Shown here: piece by piece, positions 51,229-62,623 of the stretch
How the letters are laid out: each line of letters starts with the position of its first letter
Position numbering within the stretch: the stretch's first letter is position 1
Assembly (NCBI RefSeq): GCF_001522545.3
Contig: NC_031770.1
Location: forward strand, 94,860,075 to 94,924,074
DNA: 64,000 bases
Reading direction: 5' to 3'
Source of the DNA: Parus major
Lineage: Eukaryota > Chordata > Aves > Passeriformes > Paridae
Program-made: the position numbers and the translations under genes
The notes under the pieces: model-generated
Database searches by the model: none
Seen by the model: the letters and a program-made list of their open reading frames with translations, nothing else
Told to the model about the DNA's origin: nothing

Positions 51229-51255
51229 TTATCTTAGTTATCTTAGTTATCTTAG
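51229..51255. repeat. Three-copy 9-bp tandem repeat
   Basis: TTATCTTAG occurs three times head to tail, just downstream of the CR1 3' end at 51105-51195. CR1 elements end in short tandem repeats, but the unit here differs from the usual ATTCTATG octamer. Confidence 0.9.
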
Positions 51256-53599
51256 GTTATGTTAGTACTTTTTTTGCTTCTTAACAAATTTAAAAGCAGT
51301 ACACTGGAATTATATGGTAGCGATCAGTGCAGACTGAATTTCTTCATTAAGTCGTGGGGAGGGTATAATCTTGTGCATTGAACTGATCATGCAACTCGCT
51401 GCTGCTTTAGGCAGGCAGTTAAGGTAATTGCCCATCATAGAGGTGCTTACTCTGATTGCACACTGGAAAGAGAAGGCATCTGATTTCCCATTCCCTCATT
51501 TATTGATATTAGCTTTATCTTGCTACCACCAGAGCTACATGTAATGTATGACTCTTTACAACTTTGTTTACATGGTATAAAATATAATTTGGTTACAACA
51601 GAAATCTTATCCAAGTTTTAAATGTTCATTGAGAACCAAAACAATCCAAAAAACTAAACCCCATTCCTTCATAAATTAATAGGGTTAGAAGTCAATTTAA
51701 GGAACGGAACAAGCAGTTTACAAACCATTTAAAAGGCATGCTTTAATCCCCACATAGTTCTTGGTGCCCTAAATGAGAAAAATGTACATATCTTAATAGA
51801 AACAATTATAAGTAGAAGCTTTTGCTTTCTAATCGAACTCGAGATGCCACTAGAACACAGCTTTTCTTTGTCATGTTGTAATTAGAGGTACTCTTTCAGC
51901 ATTTATGTATGTGCATGAGAGACAATGGTCTGGACACCTGCATCTGTGCAATTAGAACACTGAAAGAAATGTGGCTGTGATTTTTAGCCTTTTAATGTGT
52001 GTAAATATATGTACAAAAGGTAAAGTAGCAAGTAATCAATCCCCTAGTTTCTATTCACAGAACAGATAAAGCAAAGACCATATAAAAACATGTTTTATTA
52101 CCTAACCTTGAACCATATAACCTCTAAATTATATTGCCACTGCTTTCAATTCTCAGTCTTGACAAAAGAACTACCCATTATAACCACTGATATTCCATAC
52201 AAATGGTTCCTCAAACTAAAAAAAGTAGTAGTAGCTTTAAAATGTTGAAAAGAATCTTTTATAAACTATTGCTGGCATATGAAGCCAAGCATTCAACAGC
52301 CTACTACACCAAACATTCTACCTCTCAGTTTTTGGAGACTGCTAGAATTCAATGACCACGTGAAGATATCTATGATACAGAATGTTCTAAGCTCATCACC
52401 TTAAATGACACTGACATATATTTGATGATTCTATGATTCTAAAAAAATCTTCAATCTGAGTACATTCTATCAACCCAGAGAATATAGAAAATTAAGCATT
52501 TACAATGCAGTAGGTCATCCTGACTTGATGTGACATTATATTGAGCTCTTATGTCACAAATGCATGGTTTTATCTCATATCCAAGCAAATGTGAACACGT
52601 TGCAGAAGCAATACAATTTTCTTGGAGATAAATACTTTGACATACAGCTGGACCATCTTACCATAGTGTACCAGTGAGAACTATGAAGGAAGACTTTACT
52701 GATAAGATGCAGTCTGTCAATGTAACAGCAGAGGCTAACTTCTAAGTATAGCAAGGAATTGGTTCTATTCCCATGTCTTCAAACTTGAACATGGCTATTT
52801 TTGCTAGTGACAAGTTTCCTTGGGTTCAAATGATTGCTTACCATGGCTGAAATTATTGTTGGTGCAGAACCAACACACAAATGTACCATTCACCTTTTGT
52901 TTCTACTACATTGTGTCTACAACTTGGCAAAATGCTGTTCAGACCCAAACTCAGAAGTTTTTTAGTCACCTTGGATCAACATAAAACATGCTCTTTTAGA
53001 AACAGCAATAAAAAGGTTTTCCAGCCTTTATCCTGGACACATGAGTTTTGAGTATTGGGTACTGAGTGACAGCACTAGAGAACAAATCCAGATTTGCTCA
53101 GAAAGATTTCCATAGGCAACATCAGGAAGTCCTTCCAAAATTATGTCAGCAATCATTTTAACTTCTTGAATAATTACCTATTGATTTGAGAAAGTAATTC
53201 AGCTTCAACTTACCTTAATCATTGTTAAAGACAACACAATTTCCTGATTTCATACAGGAAATCAAATAAAGAAATTAAATGAGTGTATATGTGGTTTCCT
53301 AGGGCCTCGTCCACCATTTCATATAAGCTTCATAAGCCACAAACAAGGCCCAACCTATGTTAATTTTAACCCTGTCCTGGTCTGGTTTCCTAGGGGAAAA
53401 AAAAAAAAAAAGCACCCCCAAAAAACATTCAAAAACTGAGGAGAAAGGTTTCAAAATTAAATTTAAAATGTATCATAAAAAAAAAAAGTCATAAAATGCT
53501 ACAGTGTAACACACCCAAAATGTTTCTATGCTTATGCACACAGCACGAGGCACAAACATGAGGAGCTCAAGGCTTTGGCATAGTCCCAGATATTTTACA
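51256..53599. other. Non-coding DNA, presumed MYT1L 5' intron
   Basis: No gene recognised. Stretches 51290-51570 and 51790-52010 look constrained to my eye (see findings). A 16-17-nt A run lies at 53397-53412 and another at 53478-53487. Confidence 0.5.
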
Positions 53600-56500
53600 T
53601 CTTTGGTATAAGTGAAAACTGTTGGGATGAGTCCTGTGACTAGAGTGCCCTGTTGGATGGTTCCAGGCTCTTCAGGAGGAATAGGCAAGATGGAAGAGGC
53701 AAAGGGGTGGCACTGTATGTGATAGAAGGCTTAAAATGTATGGAACTCAAAGTCAGCAATGGCACAGTTGAGAGCCTCTGGGTACAAATCAAGAGGCAAA
53801 CAAATAATGTGGATGTCACTGTGAGAATCCACTATAGACTTCCCAGTCAGGATGATGACACCAACGAATTATTCTTCAAGGAGGTAAAGTGTTGTGGTGT
53901 GTTTTTATTATGTTGTAATATGTATTTTTATGTAAATGGTTTATTCCGTTCCCCCCCGCATTGTTGTGTATTCCCCTTGGATTTCTATCTTCCCTGGAAA
54001 CTTTCCTGTCCCTCCTCCCCTTAATTGTCAATTCCCCCTTGTTCTACCCCTTGTTCCAGAAAGTCCCTTGTCAATCCCTCTTGGTGTACACACCCCTATC
54101 CTGAATTCCCCTAATACTCGAAGCCCCATTGGCCCACGTGACCTGCCCTACCTCCCCCTTTTCCCTTTGGTCCCTCAATTATAATCTTCCTTCACTCCTC
54201 CTTCACAGATTTCCTACTGGTTTCAGTTTTGTACCCACCACTTGAACCTCCCCTATATAAAAACCCCTGTACACCCCTGTTCAGTGCTTTTTGGTCCCTG
54301 ACCCCTTCAGGAATAAAACTCTCTCTGGAACCCATACCAAGACCCTCCTCCATGTTCCTTTCTCTCCTCCATGTGCTGACATCCAAAGTGCTGTAGAGAA
54401 GATGCTCTAAGATTCAGATCTTGTCCTTTAGGTCAGGAGCTGTTCCCCACTCCCAGTGTGGTGCCATGAGACAGAGCTAGCCAGGACTCTGGCACCGCAT
54501 CAGGAAGGGATGCTTCCAAGTCAACTGCTCGTATCCTTGTGGGGGACTTCAACTTGCCAGAAATTAACAGGAAGCATCACACAGCTGGTACAACACTGGC
54601 CAGAAGATTCCAAAAGAAAACTGGATGACAACTTTATGGAGCAGCCCCTAAGGAAGCCAAGTGGGAAAGATGCCCTCCTTGATCTGCTGCTTGTCAACAG
54701 AGAGGATGTCATGAACAAAGTAGCGAATAGCGGCCATCTTGGCCACAGTGACCATGGAGCAATTGAGTTTAAAATCTCTGTTGACAGGAGGAAAAGTGAC
54801 AGCAAATCTTCAGTACTGGATGAGAGGAGAGCATACTTCAGGCTACTTAAGGAACTAATGACTAAAGTCACCAGGGAAAATGCTTTTGCTGGGATCCATT
54901 GGAGCCTGTTACTTTTTAAACATCACATCTGAAGGGCACAGGAGCAGGCAATTCCCAAATGCCCTAAGTCAAGCAGATGAGGCAGAAGGCCAGCTTGGCT
55001 GAACAGGATTCTCCTCCTGGAAGTAAAGCAGAAAAGGAAGGTATATGCCCAGTGGAAGCAAGATCAGGCGGCTTGGGAAGAATATAAAGCTGCTGCTTGC
55101 CACTGTAGGGAGAAAATTCATGTAGCCAAAGCTCAACTGCAGTTCAAGGTGACAGAAGTGTCAGGGACAACAAGAGATTTTTTTTTTTTTCAAATATATT
55201 GATGGCAATCAGCAGTGTAAAAATAACATTCGTTCAGTATACGATGTGGATGGTCACCTCACAAACAGTGACATGGACAAGGCAGAGGTGTTAAACACAT
55301 TCTTTGCCTTGGTCTTCAACACAGATGACCATGGGGGTTTCAGTGCCCTGAACTGTAAAGACCATGACCGCGAGAATAATAACTCCCAGCTGCCCCTGAA
55401 ATGGTGTGGGATCTGGTTTTCTAGCTAGATCCCTACAGGTGTATGAGACCTGTTAATATTCATCCAAGAATTCCAAAAGCTAGCTGATGCCATTGTAAAA
55501 CCTCTCTTGATTTTTTGAGTGGTCTTGGGAATCCAGCTGACTTGAAGCTGGCGAATGTTGTACCAGTTTTCAAGAAGGAAAAGAATGAAGACCCTGAAAA
55601 CTACAGACCTTTCAGTCTCATTTCAGCATCTGGTAAAATGATGGGGATGATTATTCTGGGAGTTATTGAAAAACACCTGAAAGACAACACAGTCACTGGT
55701 CACAACCAGTTCACCTTCATGAGAAGAAAGTCCTGCTTATCAAACCTGATTTCCTTTTATGACAAGATAAGCCACTTACTTGATCAAGGGAAGCCAACTG
55801 ATGTAATCTTTTGGGATTTCAGAAAAGCTTTCAATACTCTCAAAATATCCGTCTGGATAAAATGGCCAGCATTCATCATGTGATGGGTGAGCAACTGCCT
55901 CATGGGTCAGGCACAAGGAGTTATAGTGACTGGGGTGACATCAAACCAGCAACCTGTCACTAGTGGGGTTCCACAGGGCTCCATCCTCAGCTCTGTGCTC
56001 CTCAACATCTTCATAAACAACTTGGACATGAGACTGGATGGGACACTGAGCAAATTCACAGATGATACGAAACTGGGAGGAGCTGTTGACTCCCTTGAGG
56101 GCAGGAGGGTTCTAAAGAGAGACCTCAACATCTTGGAGGACTGGGAAATCACCAAATATATGGATCTCAACAAGCGTAAGTGCTGGATTCTGCACTGGTA
56201 GAATGAAACCCTGTCTGTACAGACAGATTGGGGAATGAGATTCTACAAAGCAGTGCCATGGAAAGGAACCTTGGGGTCCTGTTGACAGAAACTGAACATG
56301 AGTCAGCAGTGCCCTGGCAACCACAAGGGTCAACCTTGTCCTGAGGTACATCAGGCACAGCATTGCCAGCCAAGCGAGGGAGGGGATTGTTCCACTCTCC
56401 TCTGCACTGAGGCAGCCTCACATTGAATATTGTGTGCAGTTTTGGGCACCACTATGTGAGAAAGATATAAACTATAAGAGGATGTCCAAAAGAGGGCAAC

Positions 56501-56942
56501 AAAGATGGTGAAGGGCCTTGAGGGGAAGCCATATGAGGAGCAGCTGAGGTCACTTGGTCTGTTCAGCCTGGAGGAGACTGAGGGGAGACCTCAATGAAGT
56601 TACAACTTCCTCATGAGGAGAAGAGGAGGAGCAGACCCTGATCTCTTCTCTGTGGTGAGCAGTGATAGGACCTGAAGGAATGTCCTGAAGCTGTGTAAGG
56701 GAAGGTTTAGGTTGGATATTAGAAAATGGTTCTTTTTGCAGAGGGTGGTGGGGCGCTGGAACAGGATCCCCAGGGAAGTGGTCACAGCACCAAGCCTGAC
56801 AGAGCTCAAGAAGTGTTTGTACAATGCTCTCAGGCACAGGGTGTGACTCTTCAAGATGGTGCTGTGCAGGGACATGAGTTGGACTTGATGAACCTTGTGA
56901 GTCTCTTCCAACCCAGCTTGTTACATGCTTCTGTGATTCTAC
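53600..56942 (+). mobile_element. CR1 LINE, longest copy, interrupted by an LTR
   Basis: This ~3.3-kb region is a CR1 copy minus its 5' end, split at 53891/54385 by a solo LTR. Part 1 (53600-53885) encodes the start of the endonuclease, RLFRRNRQ...GVALYV...ESLWVQIK. Part 2 resumes at 54385 and encodes the rest of the endonuclease (about 54520-54890, including LGHSDH and EFKISVDRRKS). It then encodes the linker (KRKVYAQWKQ), LTNSDMDKAEVLNTFF at 55252, and the reverse transcriptase: NVVPVFKKEKNEDPENYRPF, DFRKAFNTL, GVPQGSILSSVLLNIFINN and FTDDTKLGG. It ends at TCTCTTCCAACCCAGCTTGT and TTCTGTGATTCTA. The Asp-Asp pair survives, but many stops and frameshifts exist, and a segment before GVPQGS is shortened (around 55860-55930). 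It is inactive. Minus-strand ORFs over it are shadows. Confidence 0.95.
53892..54384 (+). mobile_element. Solo ERV LTR nested in CR1
   Basis: A ~493-bp insertion interrupts the CR1 endonuclease. It has LTR anatomy: C/T-rich U3 with CCCCATTGGCCCACGTGAC, TATA box CCTATATAAAAACCCC (about 54251), short R, polyadenylation signal AATAAA (about 54312) and a C/T-rich U5. The six bases AAAGTG flank it on both sides (53886-53891 and 54385-54390), and I read these as the target-site duplication. Its ends as placed do not show a clean TG...CA, so the exact boundary may shift by a few bases. No internal retroviral genes are present, so it is probably a recombination product. A 6-bp duplication is typical of class II (ERV-K-like) elements. 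Confidence 0.8.
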
Positions 56943-57957
56943 GTTTTGGAGAGCAGTAGAACATCTCAGTTCCATCTGTAAGCCAGATTTTTACTCAAAA
57001 TGCCACAAGATGGCTCTGGTGGGTTTGGAAGTGTCCCCTGATTACCACTTAGATGCATGGATGACATTGGGCTGTTAGGCTTAACTGGAACAGAGGGCTG
57101 GCACACTGAGAACACGCAGTGCCAAACAGGCAACCATTCTCTGCAGCCCTTGCCTAGCTTGTGATTAACACGCTGTTTCTTCAGTAATTGTGATACACAG
57201 TAGATTAATGTATTAGTTTAATGCAAAATAGGTTTATATCAAACGAGGGCAGAGAGAATATGACTGCCTCAACACATTTGGTGCACTCAGGGACACAGAA
57301 GAGGCTAAGGCTTCATTGATCTATCTTGAAGCAACAAGAGTGAAATTCATAGAAAATGATACAGATACTTAAATGATATTCACATTATCCCTGCCTAAGA
57401 CCATTTGGCTCTTCCTCCATGTCACTCCAACATCTGACAAGGCTCTTGGACTAGATTCAATTTGTCTCCTTCTACCTTACAGGGACATGTCTCTCACACT
57501 GTCGTGCTCTCCACACCATGGCACATTTTTCCAATGAACATTTATCAGCTTTGAAACAGCTAACACTACTGAAATGTAAATTATGCCTATTTGAACTGAG
57601 CTGAATACAACAGAATCTGTCTACTGGGTACTGTTGGAAGTTCTGCAAAATTCAGTCAGCATTGCTTCAGTCACACCTGGTTAATAGTCGAGAGTTACCT
57701 TTGTAAGCACTTTTGGAAGAAAAAAATTAGTTTCTGCTACCCATGGTTTGATTTTAGACATGAAAATACATAGTGCCTCTCTTAACACCTCAATCTTCAT
57801 TTAACAACCTCACACTCTGGGAAGAGTTAACTGTCTTCAACAACAAATGAATAAATTTGTTTTATTGTTCAATAGTGGTCACCAAGCTAAAATAATAGGT
57901 GCACTAGAAGTACATACAACATAAAATAAGACATAGAAGACCTTATTTTTCTTGGGC
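56943..57957. other. Non-coding DNA between CR1 and LTR
   Basis: No feature recognised. Confidence 0.5.
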
Positions 57958-58501
57958 TGTGGAGGTCAATAAATCTGCCAACAACTTAACCACTCTCCTG
58001 CACAGAGTAAGCCATTAGGCTCTAGTTTACCACACTCCCCCTGCAGGAGAAACCCTAGCTAATAGCCTTCAGTTGTGATGAGCAAAAAGGAGTTGCCCCC
58101 TGTATGCCTTGCAGGCCACGCAAATTTTGTATACCCCATGCAGATTCTATGTATCCCATTGGTCCTTCCCATTTGTTCCACCCCTGAACCCTCACTTCAT
58201 TAGTCCGGATCCTCCTGTATAAACCCCTGCTCCCTCTGCCTCCCTGGCTCTTCATCTCTGAACTCCTCTGGGAAAGAAGCTGACTAAAGCTTCCCAAGGA
58301 GCTCCACACAAAGGTGCTGTCTCCTCTTCTGTGTTGCCTGAAGAGCTGCAATTACTCAACAGCCCCTTTTAGGGCTCAGAGCTGAGACCACTCTCGGCAG
58401 GGCAGGGAGTGCCTATACACCCGAGAGTGTCCTTCCAAGGACACTTCTCTGGGAAGGTCGTGGCACCCAGACCACCACCCAGGTCGCAATATTGGACCAC
58501 A
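57958..58501 (+). mobile_element. Probable solo ERV LTR (ERV-K-like)
   Basis: The ~544-bp stretch shows LTR order: U3 with CCCATTGGTCC, TATA-like CCTGTATAAACCCCTGCTCC (about 58214), an R/U5 with CTCTTCATCTCTGAAC, CTTCCCAAGGAGCTCC and GTGGCACCCAGACCACCACC, and an end at ATTGGACCACA. If it begins at 57958 the termini are TGTGG and CCACA, a short inverted repeat expected of an LTR. I saw no target duplication, so the 5' boundary is uncertain. No retroviral coding sequence adjoins it. The 58055-58351 minus and 58409-58739 plus ORFs are shadows. Confidence 0.65.
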
Positions 58502-59886
58502 TTTTATATCAATTCAAAATTGCTCTGCCTGTTATGTGAAGGGGCACACATGGGGTGCCAAGGAAGAGCAACAGCAGGAGAGGTTGAAGCCCTCACTCAT
58601 TGTCCCCCAGCAGTCAGAGCTGTGTGGTGGTGAGAGCAGAAGGCAGACCTGGAACCTCCAAGTGCCAACCTCACACTGTATGGAAACTTTCAGAATAACA
58701 GAGGACTCCTCACTTCACCCATTATTAGCAAGGGAATAATGATACTTTGTCCTGCTTTTCCTCCCATCTTGTCTCTTCAGATAGCCATATATTTTTGCAG
58801 GTAGCATTTTTCAGCACTGTGTCCATGTGGTACAATAGGATACCAATATCAGAGATCAGTGTGTTTATACTGTACATCAGAGTTGAATACATATTCATTT
58901 TTGTGAAGTAGTAATTATACTTTCTTTTCATAAAGCTGTACTTTTTTCTCTTTAATAAAATTCCTCAATATTCAGCTGAGAAAGCAGGAAGTTATTCATG
59001 TGTCTCTGACATGAGAGCATAACTTGGTCTCATATATTATTTAAAACAGCCTCAAAGCTATTCAAAACAGTATCAGGCTGGCTGCAGCCCCGGATCAAGG
59101 CAGCATAACTTCAGCCTTCTTTTCCCAGCCTGGCAGCTTCAGGAACATGCTGGATGACTTTACTAGACTTCTTTCAGCACTTACTAAGAGAAGTCTCTAA
59201 CTGCAGAAATATGGGAAATTTCTTGTTCCCGTCTAATACAGGAGCACTTCAGAACTATTAATAGAGTTTTCAGACTATGTAGATAAATACTGAAATCAAA
59301 CATTTGGGGTTTTTTTGGTAATGAACTGAAATTAAAATTCTGAAATCTTTCAGCTTGTTCTGAAGAATACAAGTCATAATGGTCCTAAAGGATTCAAATG
59401 AAAATACACAACAAAGTTTTAAGTGGTTATACTTGTATTTATATTTTACTACCTATTCTTATTTTACTCCATGAAAAAACATACAACTATTGCAACAAAC
59501 TTTTTTTCTTACCAGATGGAAACTATTATCTCTTCTTTCCAGGATAGAGAAAGGAAAAATGTATAAAGAAAGGCAAAATTCAAATATCCACAACAATAAA
59601 GTTATACTTCTCAAAAAAGTCTCTTCCCTAAACCAGGACACTAACCATGAAAAATTAAGTCTGGCAGCATGGATTAATTATGGATTAATATACATGGCTA
59701 CAGTAACCCTTAGCTCACAGTATTTTAAGTACAGAGTGTTTGCAGTCACATATGTAAACATTAGGTGTCTGCTTAGAGAGTAGCTTTTCTTCTTAAGTAA
59801 AGTACATATAGAAACATGCTTTAAAACTTCTGTATTTATCTCTTGATGTTTAAATATATAATACTGTACAGACTAGACTGCGCATC
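58502..59886. other. Non-coding DNA
   Basis: No gene or repeat recognised. Confidence 0.5.
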
Positions 59887-60409
59887 TGTTGTGGGTTAAC
59901 CCTGGTAGGCAACTAAATGCTGCACAGCCACTTGCTCACTTCTCACATGGATGGCAGAGAGAACTGGAAGGACAAAAGCTAGATAACTTTTAGGTTGAGA
60001 TAAAGACAGTGTAATAAATAAATTAAAATGAAGTAAATAAAAACAAACCCAAGAAAAACAGGTGATCCAAAGAAACCCAACTGCTCATCACCACTGATGA
60101 CCAGCCAGCTCTCAAAGCAACAGCAGCCCTGGCAAACTTCCCTCCCAACTTCCATTGCTGAGCATGACACCATATGGTGTGGGATATCCCTTTGATCAGC
60201 CACCTGGCTGTGTCCCCTCCTTGTGCACTCCCATCTTGCTGGTGAGGCAGCATGAAAAATACAAAATGCCATGATGCCGTGCAAGCACTGCTGAGCTATA
60301 GCTAAAACACCAGTGTGTTAAAAGCACTGTTGTGGCCACAAATCCAAAACATAGCTCCATAAAAGCTGCTATGAAGAAAATTAATCCCATCCCTGCCAAA
60401 ACCAGTACA
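59887..60409 (-). mobile_element. ERV-L-type LTR (avian), minus orientation
   Basis: Read on the minus strand it starts TGTACTGGTTTTGGCAGGG and ends GGGTTAACCCACAACA, the well-known ends of a widespread avian ERV-L LTR family, with TG...CA termini and full length (~523 bp). Internal blocks in order include GCTATGTTTTGGATTTGTGG, GGGATATCCCACACCATATG, the CATGCTCAGCAATGG region where the TATA box should be, and the R/U5 block TGTCTTTATCTCAACC. The TATA box is mutated. Flanking bases GCATC and ACATG do not form a clear target duplication. It is the same family as the plus-strand fragment at 32055. Confidence 0.9.
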
Positions 60410-61400
60410 ACATGCCTTTTGGTACTCCCTTGTACATTGACCTTAGCACATCTTCTGGATAGCATTGCCTACACCTGGTAAAGAAAAGGTGTGCAGAACC
60501 ATCTGAGCAGATCAGCTGCAGTGGGGAAGCTTTATCGGTGTGATGGGATGGTTGCTCAGCAAGACTTTCTCATTGGAATGTTGTGCCAGTCACATTATTT
60601 CTACTAGTACTTGTTCATTCTCAAACAAGTCTTGAGCCTTGCCTCGTGCTCGTGGCAGCTCCAGGCCAGTTTGGGAGGCATTGCTTTACCCAGTGATAAA
60701 TAAGACTGGTTTCAGGCCTCTATGAACCCAACCATACACAAGGAAGACAGCTCTCCCCTCCTTCATGAAGTGAGAAGTTAACAATTACTGCAGCCTGTAT
60801 GTTAGGGTTTTAGCCTTCCTACAGCAACTATCAGGTAAGGGTGGGGAATCCATCCCAGTCAAGCACACCACTTTCTGTGATGCACTAAACAATGTTCATG
60901 CTTACCTACACATCCAGACTGGCACAAAACATCCTGAACAGAACAGTGCAAAATGTCCATTGCTATTGCATGTCCATGAGAGGCTGAAATATGTCAACAA
61001 CAGTAAGGCTGTCCACCCCAAATGTGATCCACATCTCCTAATCCTAGAATAGGAACTCATATACAACAGTGTACTAAGGCATGGAAGTGCACCTCAGAAG
61101 AGAAAGGTTATTCTCACAGTTTTGCAGCTTTTTGGTATCTTTCATTTGTCCTTGATTCCATAGATTCAGACCTGTCTGGTGACTTAAACACACAATCAGC
61201 AAATTATTGTTGTAAGTCAGTATGTACAGCCACCATCCTTACAGCAGTGCTTCTGGATGATGTCTGTTTTCCATTTATATTTTCTTACTTCATTTAAGAA
61301 TTTATTAGATGCTATTCCTGGTACAGTCCATTCTTTGACACCACGCTGAGTTGTGGAGGCCAGGATTGCAGGGACGACGCAGACTACAGTTAGCACCATA
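60410..61400 (-). mobile_element. Possible ERV-L internal remnant upstream of the LTR
   Basis: If the minus-strand LTR at 59887-60409 is a 3' LTR, retroviral interior would lie here. The minus strand has semi-open frames, for example around 60560-60790 with only a few stops, and an open segment at 61217-61399. I cannot identify a protease, reverse transcriptase or integrase motif with confidence. It is equally possible that the LTR is solo and this is ordinary intron. Confidence 0.25.
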
Positions 61401-62549
61401 AACCAAGAGCTGCTAAGAAATAGGCAGCAAAGGTTAGGGATGTCTAACTTAAAAAACTAAACATCTGAAAGACTAAAATGACTCCATACACCTGTCACTG
61501 TCAGCCACCTCTGAAGGGTTCTGGGTTCAAAGGTTGCTGCAGGTGCAGGGCTATGCCCCCCACTCTGGAGGTTGGCTGTAGTGACCTGCTGGGCTTGGAG
61601 TTGTGGAAGACCCTAGAGAAAAGGTCTAGTGCTGTGGCAAGAGCATGTCCAATAGCTCCCACCATAGGTGCACGGTACTACACTGCCTGTGGATCAGCTT
61701 CCACAGTGCTGGGCCCATTGGTGAGGCAGAGAGGGCCTGAGGAGAGTCCAGAAGGGGCTACTAGGGCTGTGGGAATTCTTGAGGCCTGGACAAGTTTAGT
61801 AGTACTCTTCATCGAAGACTAACCTTATTCAATTGGGTTTTTATCAGCTCAGAAAGCAAAGCTTCTTTTCCTCTGATAATTCAAAATGGTCAAAATCTCC
61901 TGAAGATACTGGCTAGTAGAACCATATTTTTTGACAGTTACATTTGTTTACTCCCTATTTAGGATCTGCTAATGACAAATGCCACAGAGAGAAATCAGAA
62001 GGCATGAGGATGAAAAAGTATTTTCCACATCATAAGCTCTGTTACCAGCATTACAGCCATGAAGAACATCTTCAGGCTGTCGTAAGAATAGTGTGTTTTA
62101 CTCTTATCTTCCTTGTTGGCCACAGCTTGGTCACATAAACAGATAAAGTTTGCACCTCTGTTTTCTACTGCAGACTTTAGTGTAGATTTGGGTTTTCGGC
62201 CTTTCCACCTTTGATGTGCCCTTATTCTTGAATTATTTTCAAGACAGCAGAAAATGTCAAAGCTTCAGGACTTGGCGGGGGAGGTGTGTGGGTGGGAAGA
62301 TAGTTCCATGGACACCTTTTTTCCAAATTCACTAGCCTTTATATCATAAGTCACTTTCATGCGATATTTTCCATGTCATATTTCATACTTGATACATGCA
62401 CCAGCATTGTTAAAATCATCTGTTAGGTCCAAATATAAAAATCCCATTAATGAATGATATGGACAGGAAATGGGTTTTATAAGTCTCTTGGCCATATTGT
62501 ATTTTGAAATTGCAACCTCCTATATTTTAATATTGGGTTAATATGCTGA

Positions 62550-62566
62550 ATATTATTATTATTATT

Positions 62567-62623
<57 letters not shown>
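62550..62623. repeat. Compound (ATT)n(AAT)n microsatellite
   Basis: About six to seven ATT units are followed directly by about seventeen AAT units. The switch makes the first part the reverse complement of the second, so the strand can fold back on itself. Confidence 0.95.

Noticed and set aside
52415..52440. TGATGATTCTATGATTCT resembling a CR1 3' tail
   Set aside because: It matches the terminal octamers of CR1, but no CR1 sequence precedes it; too short to call.
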